A stretch of DNA of 64,000 nucleotides from Streptomyces puniciscabiei (GTDB lineage: Bacteria > Actinomycetota > Actinomycetes > Streptomycetales > Streptomycetaceae), in contig NZ_VFNX01000001.1 in assembly GCF_006715785.1 (NCBI RefSeq), positions 4,506,001-4,570,000 on the forward strand, written 5' to 3'. Shown here one piece after another: positions 25,837-35,224 of this stretch; the first letter of the stretch is position 1; the number at the start of each line of letters is the position of its first letter. A program made the translations under genes and the position numbers. The notes under the pieces are model-generated. The model saw nothing but the letters and a program-made list of their open reading frames with translations. It did no database searches and had not been told where the DNA came from.

Positions 25837-27230
25837 TGGACACCAGCTCGTTGGACGTTCGCTTCTACCCGATAGAGACGAACAAGCGAGCCAAGGGCAA
25901 CACCTACACCGTCCGTTGGAAGGTCGCCCACAAGAAGCACAGCAAGACCTACAAGAAGAGCGCGGTAGCCGACGACGAGCGCTCGAAGCTGATGTCCGCG
26001 CACAGGAAGCGCGAGCCGTTCGACATCGAAACGGGTCGGCCGATCTCCTGGACGTCCAAGGCCGCCGAGGTGAATTGGTACGACTTCGCGGTCGAGTACG
26101 TCGACTGGAAATGGCCCCGCTCTTCCGGTAACACCCGGAAGAACATGGCCAAGGCGCTCACGCCTGCGACCATCGCCCTGCTGCGCACGCCGCTGCCGAA
26201 GCAATTCGAGCCGGTGGAGGTTCGCAGGGCGCTGCGGGAGTACGCCTTCAACGTCAGACGGCGCACCGACCCCGAGAACCCGGTGCCGGCCGAGGTGCAG
26301 ACGATCCTCGACTGGGTCCAGCGCAACGCCCTCCCGATGAGCGCCTGGGAGAAGACCGAGACGGTCGACAAGGTCGTCACGGCTCTCGGCACCCTCCTGG
26401 ATGGGACGGCGGCAGCCGCCAGCTCGGTTACGCGCAACGACCGGATCATGAACCTGGTCATGGCTTACGCGATCAGGCACAACTACCTGAAGGCCAACCC
26501 TCTCCCGAAGGGCAAGGGGGCGCGCACCGCGCCGAAGGTGGCACAGGCCATCGACAAGCGCTGCCTGCTGAACCGCGACCTGGTCGCCAAGATGCTGGAC
26601 TGGATAGGCAGGCGTCCGCGACGCGGACGCCTCTACCGGGCCTTCTTCGCCACCCTCTACTTCGCAGGGCTTCGCCCCGAGGAAGCCGTCGCCCTCCGTG
26701 TGGGTGACGCCACCCTGCCCGAGACAGGGTGGGGCGAGTTCCTCGTCCATGAAGCCCAGCCCGAAGTCGGCAGCCAGTGGACCGATACCGGCGAGGTCCA
26801 CGAGGAACGGGACCTCAAGGGCCGGGGCGAAGGCGACACGCGCATCGTCCCCATCCACCCCACGCTCGTCGCACTCCTCCGCGAGATCATCAAGGAGTAC
26901 CGCCTCAAGCCCGCCGACCTCCTCTTCCCTGGGGAGAAGGGCGGCATGCTGGCCGGCTCGGTCTTCCGGCGTGTCTGGGCGAAGGCACGCAAGGAGGTCC
27001 TTACCGAGCACGAGTTCAAGTCGCCGACCGGCAAGCGCGTGTACGACCTGCGTCACACCTGCCTGACGACCTGGCTCAACAACGGCATCCCGCCGGCCCA
27101 GGTCGCGGAGTGGGCCGGAAACAGCGTGCCGGTGCTCCTGGCGATCTACGCACGCTGCATCGTCGGCCAGCTGGACGACTACCTGAGACGGATCGAAGAC
27201 GTCCAAGACCTCCCGAAGGTGGCGGCGTGA
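25836..27230 (+). CDS. Tyrosine site-specific integrase
   Basis: A 464-residue phage/ICE-type tyrosine recombinase. The N-terminal arm-binding region (RAKGNTYTVRWKVAHKKHSKTY) and SAM-like core come first. The catalytic part has LRPEEAVALR (first Arg), YDLRHTCLTTWLNNG (HxxR region: RH at the start of the box) and VPVLLAIYARC (Tyr nucleophile). The 3' end faces the 3' end of tRNA-Arg(TCT) 250 bases away, the common arrangement for tRNA-integrating elements. No replication or transfer genes are beside it. Confidence 0.92.
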   Translation: MDTSSLDVRFYPIETNKRAKGNTYTVRWKVAHKKHSKTYKKSAVADDERSKLMSAHRKREPFDIETGRPISWTSKAAEVNWYDFAVEYVDWKWPRSSGNTRKNMAKALTPATIALLRTPLPKQFEPVEVRRALREYAFNVRRRTDPENPVPAEVQTILDWVQRNALPMSAWEKTETVDKVVTALGTLLDGTAAAASSVTRNDRIMNLVMAYAIRHNYLKANPLPKGKGARTAPKVAQAIDKRCLLNRDLVAKMLDWIGRRPRRGRLYRAFFATLYFAGLRPEEAVALRVGDATLPETGWGEFLVHEAQPEVGSQWTDTGEVHEERDLKGRGEGDTRIVPIHPTLVALLREIIKEYRLKPADLLFPGEKGGMLAGSVFRRVWAKARKEVLTEHEFKSPTGKRVYDLRHTCLTTWLNNGIPPAQVAEWAGNSVPVLLAIYARCIVGQLDDYLRRIEDVQDLPKVAA

Positions 27231-27275
27231 AGAGCGGCCTCGGAACCCTACGAAGATGGGGTCCGAGGCCGCTCT
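27231..27275 (+). terminator. Terminator of the integrase gene
   Basis: A perfect 14-bp inverted repeat (27231-27244 with 27262-27275, AGAGCGGCCTCGGA) starts directly after the integrase stop, with a 17-base loop. Confidence 0.8.
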
Positions 27276-27483
27276 GCTGTGTGCCCGGAGGGGGCCGGAA
27301 GGCGGTCCCGCGCGCGCCGATTTTGTGGGACGTATGTGGGACGGACACCCGTAGAAGCCCGATTTTTACCGGTGTCAGCCGGACTCCGGCCCTGGCGGAG
27401 GGAGGGAGTCCGATTCTTCTGAAAGACCGGACAGACGCAGTCTGACCTGCGAAAACTTCGCCAACCTGACGGGGTGTCAGTGG

Positions 27484-27556
27484 CGCCCCCGGCAGGACTC
27501 GAACCTGCGGCCAAGCGCTTAGAAGGCGCCTGCTCTATCCACTGAGCTACGGGGGC
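27484..27556 (-). tRNA. tRNA-Arg (anticodon TCT)
   Basis: Read on the minus strand, 73 bases fold into a standard cloverleaf. The 7-bp acceptor is GCCCCCG/CGGGGGC, the D-arm GCTC...GAGC, the anticodon stem GGCGC/GCGCT around loop CTTCTAA (anticodon TCT), and the T-arm GCAGG-TTCGAGT-CCTGC. The discriminator is G, and CCA is encoded next (27481-27483). Its 3' end points toward the integrase, making it the likely attachment site. Confidence 0.95.
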
Positions 27557-27829
27557 CTGGTGGCGGGTCCAAGGATAAAGCTCCCCGTTCCTCGACCCTG
27601 TCGCTTCGCCTCCGTGGCTTGATGTGGAGGTCTGGTGAAGCGATCCCGATAATCGCAGGCAGGTACGAATCGTGCATCGCTTTTGGCGTCCGGCGCCCCG
27701 GGTGTTGTGCACTCGTTATGCCTCGGCTGTACCCATGTCCCAGTCATCCCTTCCGCCCTTTCTGCTCCGTCGGCGCGCAGACATGTCTATATGCTTCAGA
27801 ATCACCCTAAAATTGGGCATTCTTCGCAT

Positions 27830-29440
27830 GTGGTGACCTTGGACGTTCGGCCTCAGCTGCTCGACACACTTTCCGCACTGCGCGACCGTGTCGCCGCCGC
27901 ACGCTTTCCGCTGCCTCTGCCGGGAGCCCCACGCGCGCGTGCGAACCGCGACGAACTCCTCGCGCAGCTCGACGACTATCTGGTACCGCGCCTACGGGAG
28001 CCCGAGGCGCCGCTGCTGGCCGTCGTCGGCGGCTCCACCGGCGCCGGCAAGTCGACGCTCGTCAACTCGCTCGTCGGCCGCCGGGTGAGCGAGGCCGGTG
28101 TGTTGCGGCCGACCACGCGGACGCCGGTGCTTGTCTGCCATCCGGAGGATCATCACTGGTTCAGCAGCATGCGCGTGCTGCCCGGTCTCGCGCGCGTGTG
28201 GGGGCCCCAGGAGGATCCCGACGACATCCTCCTGACCGGCGAGGGCGAGCCCCCCGCGCGCGTGCTGCGCGTCGAGACCGCGGACACCGTCCCGCGCGGG
28301 CTCGGGCTCCTCGACGCCCCCGACATCGACTCCCTGATGGCCGACAACCGTGTCCTCGCCGCCGAGCTGATCTGCGCAGCCGACGTCTGGATCATGGTCA
28401 CCACGGCCGCCCGCTACGCCGACGCCGTCCCCTGGCACCTGCTGCGCACCGCCAAGGAGTACGACGCCACCCTCGTGACCGTCCTGGACCGGGTGCCCCA
28501 CCAGGTCGTCTCCGAGGTCTCCCGGCAGTACGGCGCCCTGCTCACCAAGGCCGGGCTCGGCGACGTACCCCGCTTCACCGTGCCCGAGCTGCCCGAGTCC
28601 GCCTGGGGCGCCGGCCTGCTGCCCGCCACCGCCGTCGCACCGCTGAAGAACTGGCTCATGCACCACGCCCAGGACCCCGCCGCCCGGGAGCAGGTCATGG
28701 CCCGTACGGCCTACGGTCTCCTCGACTCGCTCAAGTCCCGCCTGCCCGAGCTGGCCGGTGCCGCCGCCGCCCAGTACGCGGCCGCCCTCCGGCTCACCGC
28801 CGCCGTGGACACCGCCTACGACAGCGAGCACGCGCGCGTGCGCGGCCGGCTCCAGTCCGGCGCCGTACTCGCGGGGGACGCCCTCAAACGCTGGCGGGCC
28901 TTCCCCCTGGACTGCGCACCCGGCGAACTCCTCGACGCACTCGTGGCGAGCCTGGCCGCACTGCTGCTGTGCTCCGTCACCGCCGCCGACGAGCGCATCG
29001 ACGAGGCCTGGCGGCGCGAACCGGCCGGAGCCGACCCGGCCCTCGCCGCCGGCGAGTCCTCCGCGGAGAGCACCGAACACCGCATCGGTGTCGCCGTACG
29101 GCGCTGGCGGCGCGAGCTGGAGGAGTACGCCGAGGACGAGGTGCGCGAACTGGAACGGACCACCGCACCCGACCCGGAGCTCATCGCCGCCCTCGTCGCC
29201 ACCGCACTGCTCGGCGGACGCCGGGCGCGCAACGCGGGCGAGGGGCTCGCGGAGCGGATCGGGGCGCACGGCGCGCTGCGGCTGCGCGACCGGGCCGGGC
29301 GGCTGCTCAACGACCACGTGGACCGCGTCATGCACGCCGAACGCGAGCGGCGCCTTGCCCCACTCGACGCCCTGGACGTCCACCCGGAGCCCCAGGCCGA
29401 ACTCATCGCCGCGCTGTCCGTACTGCAGAAGGAGAGGTGA
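27830..29440 (+). CDS. dynA: Dynamin-like GTPase DynA
   Basis: A 536-residue GTPase, first of a conserved Streptomyces pair reported to stabilise FtsZ rings at sporulation septa. The P-loop [15 protein letters not shown] is at about residues 66-80, a switch I threonine region RRPTTRTP-like follows ([11 protein letters not shown]), and the G3-like [12 protein letters not shown] comes after. The rest is long helices without membrane spans. The start is uncertain: GTG 27830/27833 begin the conserved part, and no clear ribosome site is seen. It is followed 3 bases later by dynB. The symbol rests on synteny with the SSB gene. Confidence 0.75.
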   Translation: MVTLDVRPQLLDTLSALRDRVAAARFPLPLPGAPRARANRDELLAQLDDYLVPRLREPEAPLLAVVGGSTGAGKSTLVNSLVGRRVSEAGVLRPTTRTPVLVCHPEDHHWFSSMRVLPGLARVWGPQEDPDDILLTGEGEPPARVLRVETADTVPRGLGLLDAPDIDSLMADNRVLAAELICAADVWIMVTTAARYADAVPWHLLRTAKEYDATLVTVLDRVPHQVVSEVSRQYGALLTKAGLGDVPRFTVPELPESAWGAGLLPATAVAPLKNWLMHHAQDPAAREQVMARTAYGLLDSLKSRLPELAGAAAAQYAAALRLTAAVDTAYDSEHARVRGRLQSGAVLAGDALKRWRAFPLDCAPGELLDALVASLAALLLCSVTAADERIDEAWRREPAGADPALAAGESSAESTEHRIGVAVRRWRRELEEYAEDEVRELERTTAPDPELIAALVATALLGGRRARNAGEGLAERIGAHGALRLRDRAGRLLNDHVDRVMHAERERRLAPLDALDVHPEPQAELIAALSVLQKER

Positions 29441-29443
29441 CCG

Positions 29444-32299
29444 GTGACCGCCGTCACTGACCAGGACCACACGGATCACATCGACCACATGAGGCACGCG
29501 GGACGCATGAGGGACATCGAGCACGCAGGCCACGGCGGCGAGACCGGTACCGGGAACGTGGGGCGCGGTGGTCACCCCGAGCCGGGGCTCGTGGAGCACG
29601 TCGACCACCTGGAGCATGTCGATCGCCTGGAGCACATGCACCAGTTCGAGCACATGGACCGTGTGGAGCACATGGACCGTGTGGAGCACATGGACCGCGT
29701 GCAGCAGATGGATCGCGGTGAGTCCGTGGAGTACGCGGAGTACCCGGAGTACGTGGACCACGGGGAGCGTGTCCCTCACGGCGCTGGTGCGGCCGAGCGT
29801 GCGGAGCGTCTTCGGTGTGGTCCGAACGGGGTGGACCACGGCGGCGGGACGGGTGATTCCGGTACCGGGATCGGCCACGTCTACGACGCCTCGGACGCCT
29901 CGGACGCCGGCAGCGAGCAGGCGGCCGATGTGGACCTCACCGTCTCGGACCCCGAGAACCCGTCGGGCGAGCGGTACGCGCGCGTGCGGAACACGCACGT
30001 GGAGGCGCACCTGGACATGCACGAGGACGCGCACGAGGGCAGGGGCGAGTGCACGGACGGCGGCGGGGGCGAGGAGGACGGCGAGGGCGACGGCGGGTTC
30101 GCGGATCATATGCAGCTCATGGGAGGGGGCCTCGGCAGCGAGAACCGGGGCGAGCAGCGGGAGCAGTACGCCGACGCCACGGCCGGCACGCAGCTCCCCC
30201 TGCCGCATCCCTTCCCGCAAGCCGTGGTCGACGCCGACGTCGCCACCCCGGGGGCCGCATCCCACTCCACAAACGCCACATCGACACCACCGGCCAAACC
30301 AGCCCCGGCAGCCGGACCTATCCCCTCCGCCGACCGGACCCCGATGGCCAAGATCACCCCCGCGCCCACCTCCAAACCAGCACCCCCACCGCCACCCCCG
30401 CTCCCACCCATCCCGCCGATGCCCACCTTCGCGCCGAGTCCTGCCGTCGAGTCCCCCGGACGAGCGGTGCGTCCGGCGTCGTCACAGCCCTCACGGCTGC
30501 CATCACCCAACCCTCCCGGCTCGGCCCCTCCCGGCTCGACCAAGGCCCCCGAGTCCCCGGAGTCCCACGACTCCTCCGACCCCTGGGACGACGGTCTCAT
30601 CGCCCGGCGTGTCACGGAGGCGACGGCCACCGCCCTGGCCGCCGAGCGTGCCTCGGCCCTGGAGAGCGCCAGCCGTGGCCCCGGCAGCCAGACCCCGGCC
30701 CCGCTGGCGTACGACGGCCAACTGCGGTCCCGGCTGGACGCCCTGCGCGAGCTGGTCGGGCTGTCCCGGACCCGCCTGGAGAGCGACACGCTCGCCGAGG
30801 CGGGCCGGGTGCTGGACGAGGCGGCGGCCCGCCGGAAGCTCTCCGGCCGGCACACGGTCGTGGCCATCGCGGGCGCGACCGGCAGCGGCAAGTCGCAGCT
30901 GTTCAACGCCCTCGCCGGGGTGGCCATTTCGGAGACCGGCGTACGACGTCCGACCACGGCCGCGCCCATCGCCTGCAGCTGGAGCGACGGCGCGGCCGGC
31001 CTCATCGACCGGCTCGGCATCCCGGGCCGGCTGCGCCGCCGTCCGCTGCAGAGCCCGGAGGCCGAGGCACAGTTGCGCGGGCTGGTCCTGGTCGACCTGC
31101 CCGACCACGACTCCGCTGCCGTGGAGCACCGTCAGCAGGTCGACCGGATCCTGAAGCTGGTCGACGCGGTGATCTGGGTGGTCGACCCGGAGAAGTACGC
31201 CGACGCCGTGCTGCACGAGCGCTATCTGCGGCCCATGGCCGGCCACGCGGAGGTCATGTTCGTCGTCCTCAACCAGATCGACCGGCTGCCCGAGGAGGCC
31301 GCCGACCAGGTCCTGGACGATCTGCGCCGGCTGCTGGACGAGGACGGGATCGCGCTCGGCGAGTACGGCGAACCGGGCGCCACCGTGCTCTCCCTGTCCG
31401 CGCTCACCGGCAACGGCGTCGGCGAACTGCGCGAGGCGCTCGGCCAGTTCGTGGCGGAACGGGGCGCGGCGGCCCGCCGGGTGTCCGCCGACGTGGACGC
31501 CACGGCGGCCGAGCTGAGGCCCATGTACGCCGCGGGGCGGCGCATCGGCCTCAGCGAGGAGGCACGTGAGGAGTTCGCCGCGCGGCTCGCGGACGCGGTG
31601 GGCGCCACCGCGGCGGGCGAGGCGGCCGAGCGCGCCTGGCTGCGCAACGCCAACCGCGCCTGCGGCACGCCCTGGCTGCGGCTGTGGCGCTGGTACCAGT
31701 GCCGCGGCGAGTCCACCACGGGCCGCATCCCGGTGCGCACGGCCCAGCCCGACGAGGAGGCCACGGCCCGCCAGCGCGTGGAACAGGCGGTCCGTACGGT
31801 GTCCGACCGGGCCTCGGCCGGGCTGCCGGCGCCGTGGGCACAGGCGGTGCGCGAGGCCGCCGTACGCGGGTCGCAGGGGCTGTCCGAGGCGCTGGACGAA
31901 CTGGCAGCGCGGGCCGGGCTGCCTCCTGGCCGGCCACCGCGGCCCGGGTGGTGGCCGGCCGCGGTGCTGGTCCAGGCGGCGATGACCCTGCTGCAGGTGG
32001 TGGGCGGTCTGTGGCTGTTCGGCCAGATCGTCGATGTCATGAAGCCCAACCTCTGGGTGCCGGTGCTGCTGATGGTGTGCGGGATCGTCGGCGGTCCGCT
32101 GGTGGAGTGGGGCTGCCGGATGGCGGCGAGAGGCCCGGCCCGGCGCTACGGCCAGGAGGCGGAACGCCGGCTCCGGGAGGCGGCCGCCGGCTGCGGCCGG
32201 GCCCGGGTGCTCGATCCGGTGGCGGCGGAGCTCCTGCGGTATCGGGAGGTACGGGAGCAGTACGGGCGCGTCGCGCGGAGCGGGGCCGGAGTGGGGTGA
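29444..32299 (+). CDS. dynB: Dynamin-like membrane GTPase DynB
   Basis: A 951-residue partner of dynA. The N-terminal 420 residues are low-complexity: a His/Asp/Glu-rich stretch with tandem EHMDRV units (about residues 60-90), an acidic Gly-rich part, then a Pro-rich linker. The GTPase domain has the P-loop VAIAGATGSGKSQLFNAL (about 470-487), the G3-like LVDLPDHDS and NQID (G4). Two membrane helices lie near the C-terminus (about 834-880: VLVQAAMTLLQVVGGLWLF and PVLLMVCGIVGG). GGAGAGG precedes GTG 29444. It matches the second, membrane-anchored dynamin of sporulation septa; the long N-terminus is unusual. Confidence 0.78.
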   Translation: MTAVTDQDHTDHIDHMRHAGRMRDIEHAGHGGETGTGNVGRGGHPEPGLVEHVDHLEHVDRLEHMHQFEHMDRVEHMDRVEHMDRVQQMDRGESVEYAEYPEYVDHGERVPHGAGAAERAERLRCGPNGVDHGGGTGDSGTGIGHVYDASDASDAGSEQAADVDLTVSDPENPSGERYARVRNTHVEAHLDMHEDAHEGRGECTDGGGGEEDGEGDGGFADHMQLMGGGLGSENRGEQREQYADATAGTQLPLPHPFPQAVVDADVATPGAASHSTNATSTPPAKPAPAAGPIPSADRTPMAKITPAPTSKPAPPPPPPLPPIPPMPTFAPSPAVESPGRAVRPASSQPSRLPSPNPPGSAPPGSTKAPESPESHDSSDPWDDGLIARRVTEATATALAAERASALESASRGPGSQTPAPLAYDGQLRSRLDALRELVGLSRTRLESDTLAEAGRVLDEAAARRKLSGRHTVVAIAGATGSGKSQLFNALAGVAISETGVRRPTTAAPIACSWSDGAAGLIDRLGIPGRLRRRPLQSPEAEAQLRGLVLVDLPDHDSAAVEHRQQVDRILKLVDAVIWVVDPEKYADAVLHERYLRPMAGHAEVMFVVLNQIDRLPEEAADQVLDDLRRLLDEDGIALGEYGEPGATVLSLSALTGNGVGELREALGQFVAERGAAARRVSADVDATAAELRPMYAAGRRIGLSEEAREEFAARLADAVGATAAGEAAERAWLRNANRACGTPWLRLWRWYQCRGESTTGRIPVRTAQPDEEATARQRVEQAVRTVSDRASAGLPAPWAQAVREAAVRGSQGLSEALDELAARAGLPPGRPPRPGWWPAAVLVQAAMTLLQVVGGLWLFGQIVDVMKPNLWVPVLLMVCGIVGGPLVEWGCRMAARGPARRYGQEAERRLREAAAGCGRARVLDPVAAELLRYREVREQYGRVARSGAGVG

Positions 32300-32326
32300 G
32301 AGCCGCGCCGGATGAGATCTGAGCGT

Positions 32327-32356
32327 GAGGGGCCCCGGGTGTTTCCGGGGCCCCTC
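32327..32356 (+). terminator. Terminator after dynB
   Basis: A perfect 12-bp stem (GAGGGGCCCCGG/CCGGGGCCCCTC) with a 6-base loop, 27 bases past the dynB stop. Confidence 0.8.
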
Positions 32357-32845
32357 GGCCGTTTTCCGGCCGGCGCGCGCCCAGGTGCTCGTCGCCCGTG
32401 GTCCCGGGGCTTCCCGGGCCGATCGGCGGGTCCCCGGGCGGATGCGAGGCCGCGCGCGGGCGCGGGGGTGAAGGCGGCCGCCGGTGACAGGGGGTCACTC
32501 ATGCGGGTGGCGGGGATTTCCACAGGTCGGGGGTTGTCCACAGCTCTCAGCGCGTCCGGCCCGGCGGAGGCAGTCTGGGGTCGCGGCGATCGCACGGCGC
32601 CGTCCGGCCGGAGGGACGGCGGACGGTCCGCGCGTTCGGCGCGCCGGACCACAGAGGCCGGACACACACCTCAGGCACGTACGTCGGACACACGCGACAG
32701 ACGGATCCGACAGGCAGGTCCGACAGCTAGATCCGACAAACAGACCCGACAGACAGACGCGACAGACAGACACAGCCGCACGGGATGGACCCGTGCGTGT
32801 GTCCGCCCGGCCTGGAGGGGCCGGGCGGGGGAGGGGAGCGAGGAC
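32357..32845. other. Intergenic region upstream of the SSB gene
   Basis: No gene supported. It holds the short-repeat tract at 32694-32774 and should contain the promoter of the SSB gene. Confidence 0.5.
32694..32774. repeat. Imperfect GACAG short tandem repeats
   Basis: About eight units of roughly ten bases built on GATCCGACAG drift into pure GACAGACAGAC. No protein frame uses them convincingly. The tract lies 70 bases upstream of the SSB start and may be slippage-prone or a binding array. Confidence 0.6.
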
Positions 32846-33328
32846 ATGAACGAGACCATTGTGTGCGTGGTGGGCAACGTGGCGACCCAGCCGGTGTACC
32901 GGGAGTCGGCGGCCGGCCCGTCGGCCCGGTTCCGGCTGGCGGTGACCGCGCGCTACTGGGACCGGGAGCGGAGCGCCTGGACGGACGGGCACACCAACTT
33001 CTTCACGGTGTGGGCCAACCGCCAGCTCGCCTCGAACGTGGCCGCCTGCGTGGAGGTGGGCCAGCCGCTCGTCGTACAGGGCCGGCTGAAGGTGCGCACC
33101 GAGGTGCGCGACGGCCAGCAGCAGTGGGCCTCGGCCGACATCGACGCCGCGGCGATCGGCCACGATCTCTCGCGCGGTACGGCCGCCTTCCAGCGCTCCG
33201 CCAAGCCGGACGCACCGCCGGCGGCGGCCCGGCCGGAGCCGAACTGGGAGACGCCGCGTCCCGCCGACACACCGGACGAGGGCGGCAGTACGCCTCAACA
33301 GGCGGTGGCCGCAGCGGCGGTGACGTGA
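32846..33328 (+). CDS. ssbB: Single-stranded DNA-binding protein paralogue
   Basis: A 160-residue SSB. The OB fold spans about 1-105 (ETIVCVVGNVATQPVYRES, ARFRLAVTARYWDR, NFFTVWANRQLASNVAACVEVGQ). The C-terminal tail is Pro/Ala-rich and lacks the acidic DDDxPF tip used for partner recruitment, so this is the secondary SsbB type rather than the essential SsbA; SsbB is linked to chromosome segregation in sporulation. That function fits the dynAB neighbours. GGGAGCGAGG precedes the ATG. Confidence 0.85.
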   Translation: MNETIVCVVGNVATQPVYRESAAGPSARFRLAVTARYWDRERSAWTDGHTNFFTVWANRQLASNVAACVEVGQPLVVQGRLKVRTEVRDGQQQWASADIDAAAIGHDLSRGTAAFQRSAKPDAPPAAARPEPNWETPRPADTPDEGGSTPQQAVAAAAVT

Positions 33329-33594
33329 CATCAGCACCGGTGGGGGCGGGAAGGGCCGGCATGGGCGGTCCGGCCGCCGAACACCCCGTACGAACTGGGT
33401 GATTTGTCGATATGCCCAGCTCATGGACGGTCCCCGGCGATAACGATTATGGATCGGATCGCTCATCGGATCATCCGACCGGCGGAAGAGGCTCCGGCTG
33501 ATCCATAGGATGCCGGGCGTGCCCCTAGGGGCTGCCGATTCTGCTGGTGGGACCGTCCCCCACGTCCAACGGGTCCTGCTCGAAGGGGAATTCT

Positions 33595-35007
33595 GTGCTT
33601 GCTGCGTTCGATGGGTTCCGCCGTTCCACCGGAGCGGCCCGCCTGGCCACCGCCACGACGGTGACCGGCCTCGTGGCAGCCGGCGTGCTGACCGGCGCGG
33701 GTACCGCCGTGGCGGACGGAGCCGACGGGAGATCGCAGACCCAGGGCGGGGCGACGGCCACGATCAACGGCCTGAAGGTCTACGGCGAGGCGGTGATCCA
33801 CGAGGACGGCGGCGACCAGCGCCTGGAGGCGGGCCTGTTCGAGATGTCCGTCGACGGCGGCGGCACCCTGCAGACGTACTGCATCGACCTGAACAACCCC
33901 ACCCAGCGCGACGCCCTCTACCAGGAGACGCCCTGGAGCGGCACCTCGCTCGGCGGCAACAAGGACGCCGGCCGGATCCGCTGGATCCTGCAGAACTCCT
34001 ATCCCCAGGTCAACGACCTTGCCGCGCTCGCCCGCCGGGCCGGCGCCGGCACCCTGACCGAGCAGGACGCGGCGGCCGGCACCCAGGTGGCCATCTGGCG
34101 CTACTCCGACCACGCCAAGGTCGACGCCGTCGATCCTCAGGCCGAGAAGCTCGCCGACTATCTGCAGAAGAGCGCCCGCGACCTCGGCGAACCGCAGGCC
34201 TCGCTGACCCTGGACCCGCCGGCGGTCTCCGGCCGGCCGGGGGGCCTGCTGGGACCGGTGACCGTGCACACCAACGCGGGTACCGTCACGGTGAGTCCGC
34301 CGCCGGACGCGGCCACCAGCGGGGTACGGATCACCGACAAGACCGGCAAGGTGATCACGTCCGCGCAGGACGGCACACAGCTGTACTTCGACGTTCCCGA
34401 GGACGCCCCGACCGGCTCGGCGCAGCTGACCGTGCAGGCGTCGACCACGGTGCCGGTGGGCCGGGCCTTCGCCTCCGACAGTCGCAGCCAGAGCCAGATC
34501 CTGGCTGGCTCCAGCGAGTCCACGGTCTCCGCGGCGGCGACCGCCACCTGGGCGGCCGAGGGTGCCATACCGGCGGTGTCGGCCCGGAAGAACTGTGCGA
34601 AGAGCAGCCTGGACATCCTCGCGGCCAACAAGGGCGACAAGCCCTTCACCTTCGAGCTGATGGGCATGGAGCACACCATCCCCGCGGGCGCCTCCCGTAC
34701 GGTGACCGTCCCGCTCCAGGAGGACCAGGCCTACGACTTCACGATCACCGGACCCCATGGCTTCAGCCACCGCTTCACCGGCGTCCTCGACTGCAGGACG
34801 CAGGGCGCGATCACCACGCAGTCGACCCAGGTCCACAACGCACCCAGCCCCGCCTCGGTCGGCGGCACCACGGCCCCCGACACCAACCTCGCCGCGACGG
34901 GCGGCTCCGCGATCACCCCGCTGATCGCCGGCGTGGCCATCGGCTTCGTGGTGATCGGCGGCGCGGTCCTGGTCATGCTGCGCAAGCGCGAACAGGCCGG
35001 CGGCTGA
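33595..35007 (+). CDS. Thioester-domain surface protein with LAxTG sorting signal
   Basis: A 470-residue secreted protein. The signal peptide is at about residues 1-40 (ARLATATTVTGLVAAGVLTGAGTAVA). The thioester domain follows: YCIDL (Cys) with later GTQVAIWRY (Gln), which in this family form an internal Cys-Gln thioester able to bind surfaces covalently. Two Ig-like segments come next, then LAATG, a membrane helix and RKR, the sorting signal for Streptomyces class E sortases. AAGGGGAA precedes GTG 33595. It would be displayed on the cell wall; the ligand is unknown. Confidence 0.88.
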   Translation: MLAAFDGFRRSTGAARLATATTVTGLVAAGVLTGAGTAVADGADGRSQTQGGATATINGLKVYGEAVIHEDGGDQRLEAGLFEMSVDGGGTLQTYCIDLNNPTQRDALYQETPWSGTSLGGNKDAGRIRWILQNSYPQVNDLAALARRAGAGTLTEQDAAAGTQVAIWRYSDHAKVDAVDPQAEKLADYLQKSARDLGEPQASLTLDPPAVSGRPGGLLGPVTVHTNAGTVTVSPPPDAATSGVRITDKTGKVITSAQDGTQLYFDVPEDAPTGSAQLTVQASTTVPVGRAFASDSRSQSQILAGSSESTVSAAATATWAAEGAIPAVSARKNCAKSSLDILAANKGDKPFTFELMGMEHTIPAGASRTVTVPLQEDQAYDFTITGPHGFSHRFTGVLDCRTQGAITTQSTQVHNAPSPASVGGTTAPDTNLAATGGSAITPLIAGVAIGFVVIGGAVLVMLRKREQAGG

Positions 35008-35224
35008 ACCGGCGGCGCGCGCCGCATGACCCACGGCATACCGTTCAGGGCCTTGATGTTCGCTCCGGCGTCGAGCACGCGGCTGCGCTCCGCCCGGCCG
35101 GGCGTGGACAGGGCCGGAAACCATTCGCCGGGCACCGTCGTCGGTCGTCCGCACAGCAACCGTGGTCGGTCGTCTGCACAGCAACGGACGCGAAACGGGC
35201 CGGTCAAATGGAGGGGTGGGATGG

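Noticed and set aside
29640..29710. Regular 18-base repeats as a possible CRISPR array
   Set aside because: Units are directly adjacent without spacers, are in frame, and encode EHMDRV repeats in a coding sequence.
32846..33328. SSB as a phage or island gene
   Set aside because: Synteny with dynAB and the thioester protein points to the chromosomal SsbB paralogue.
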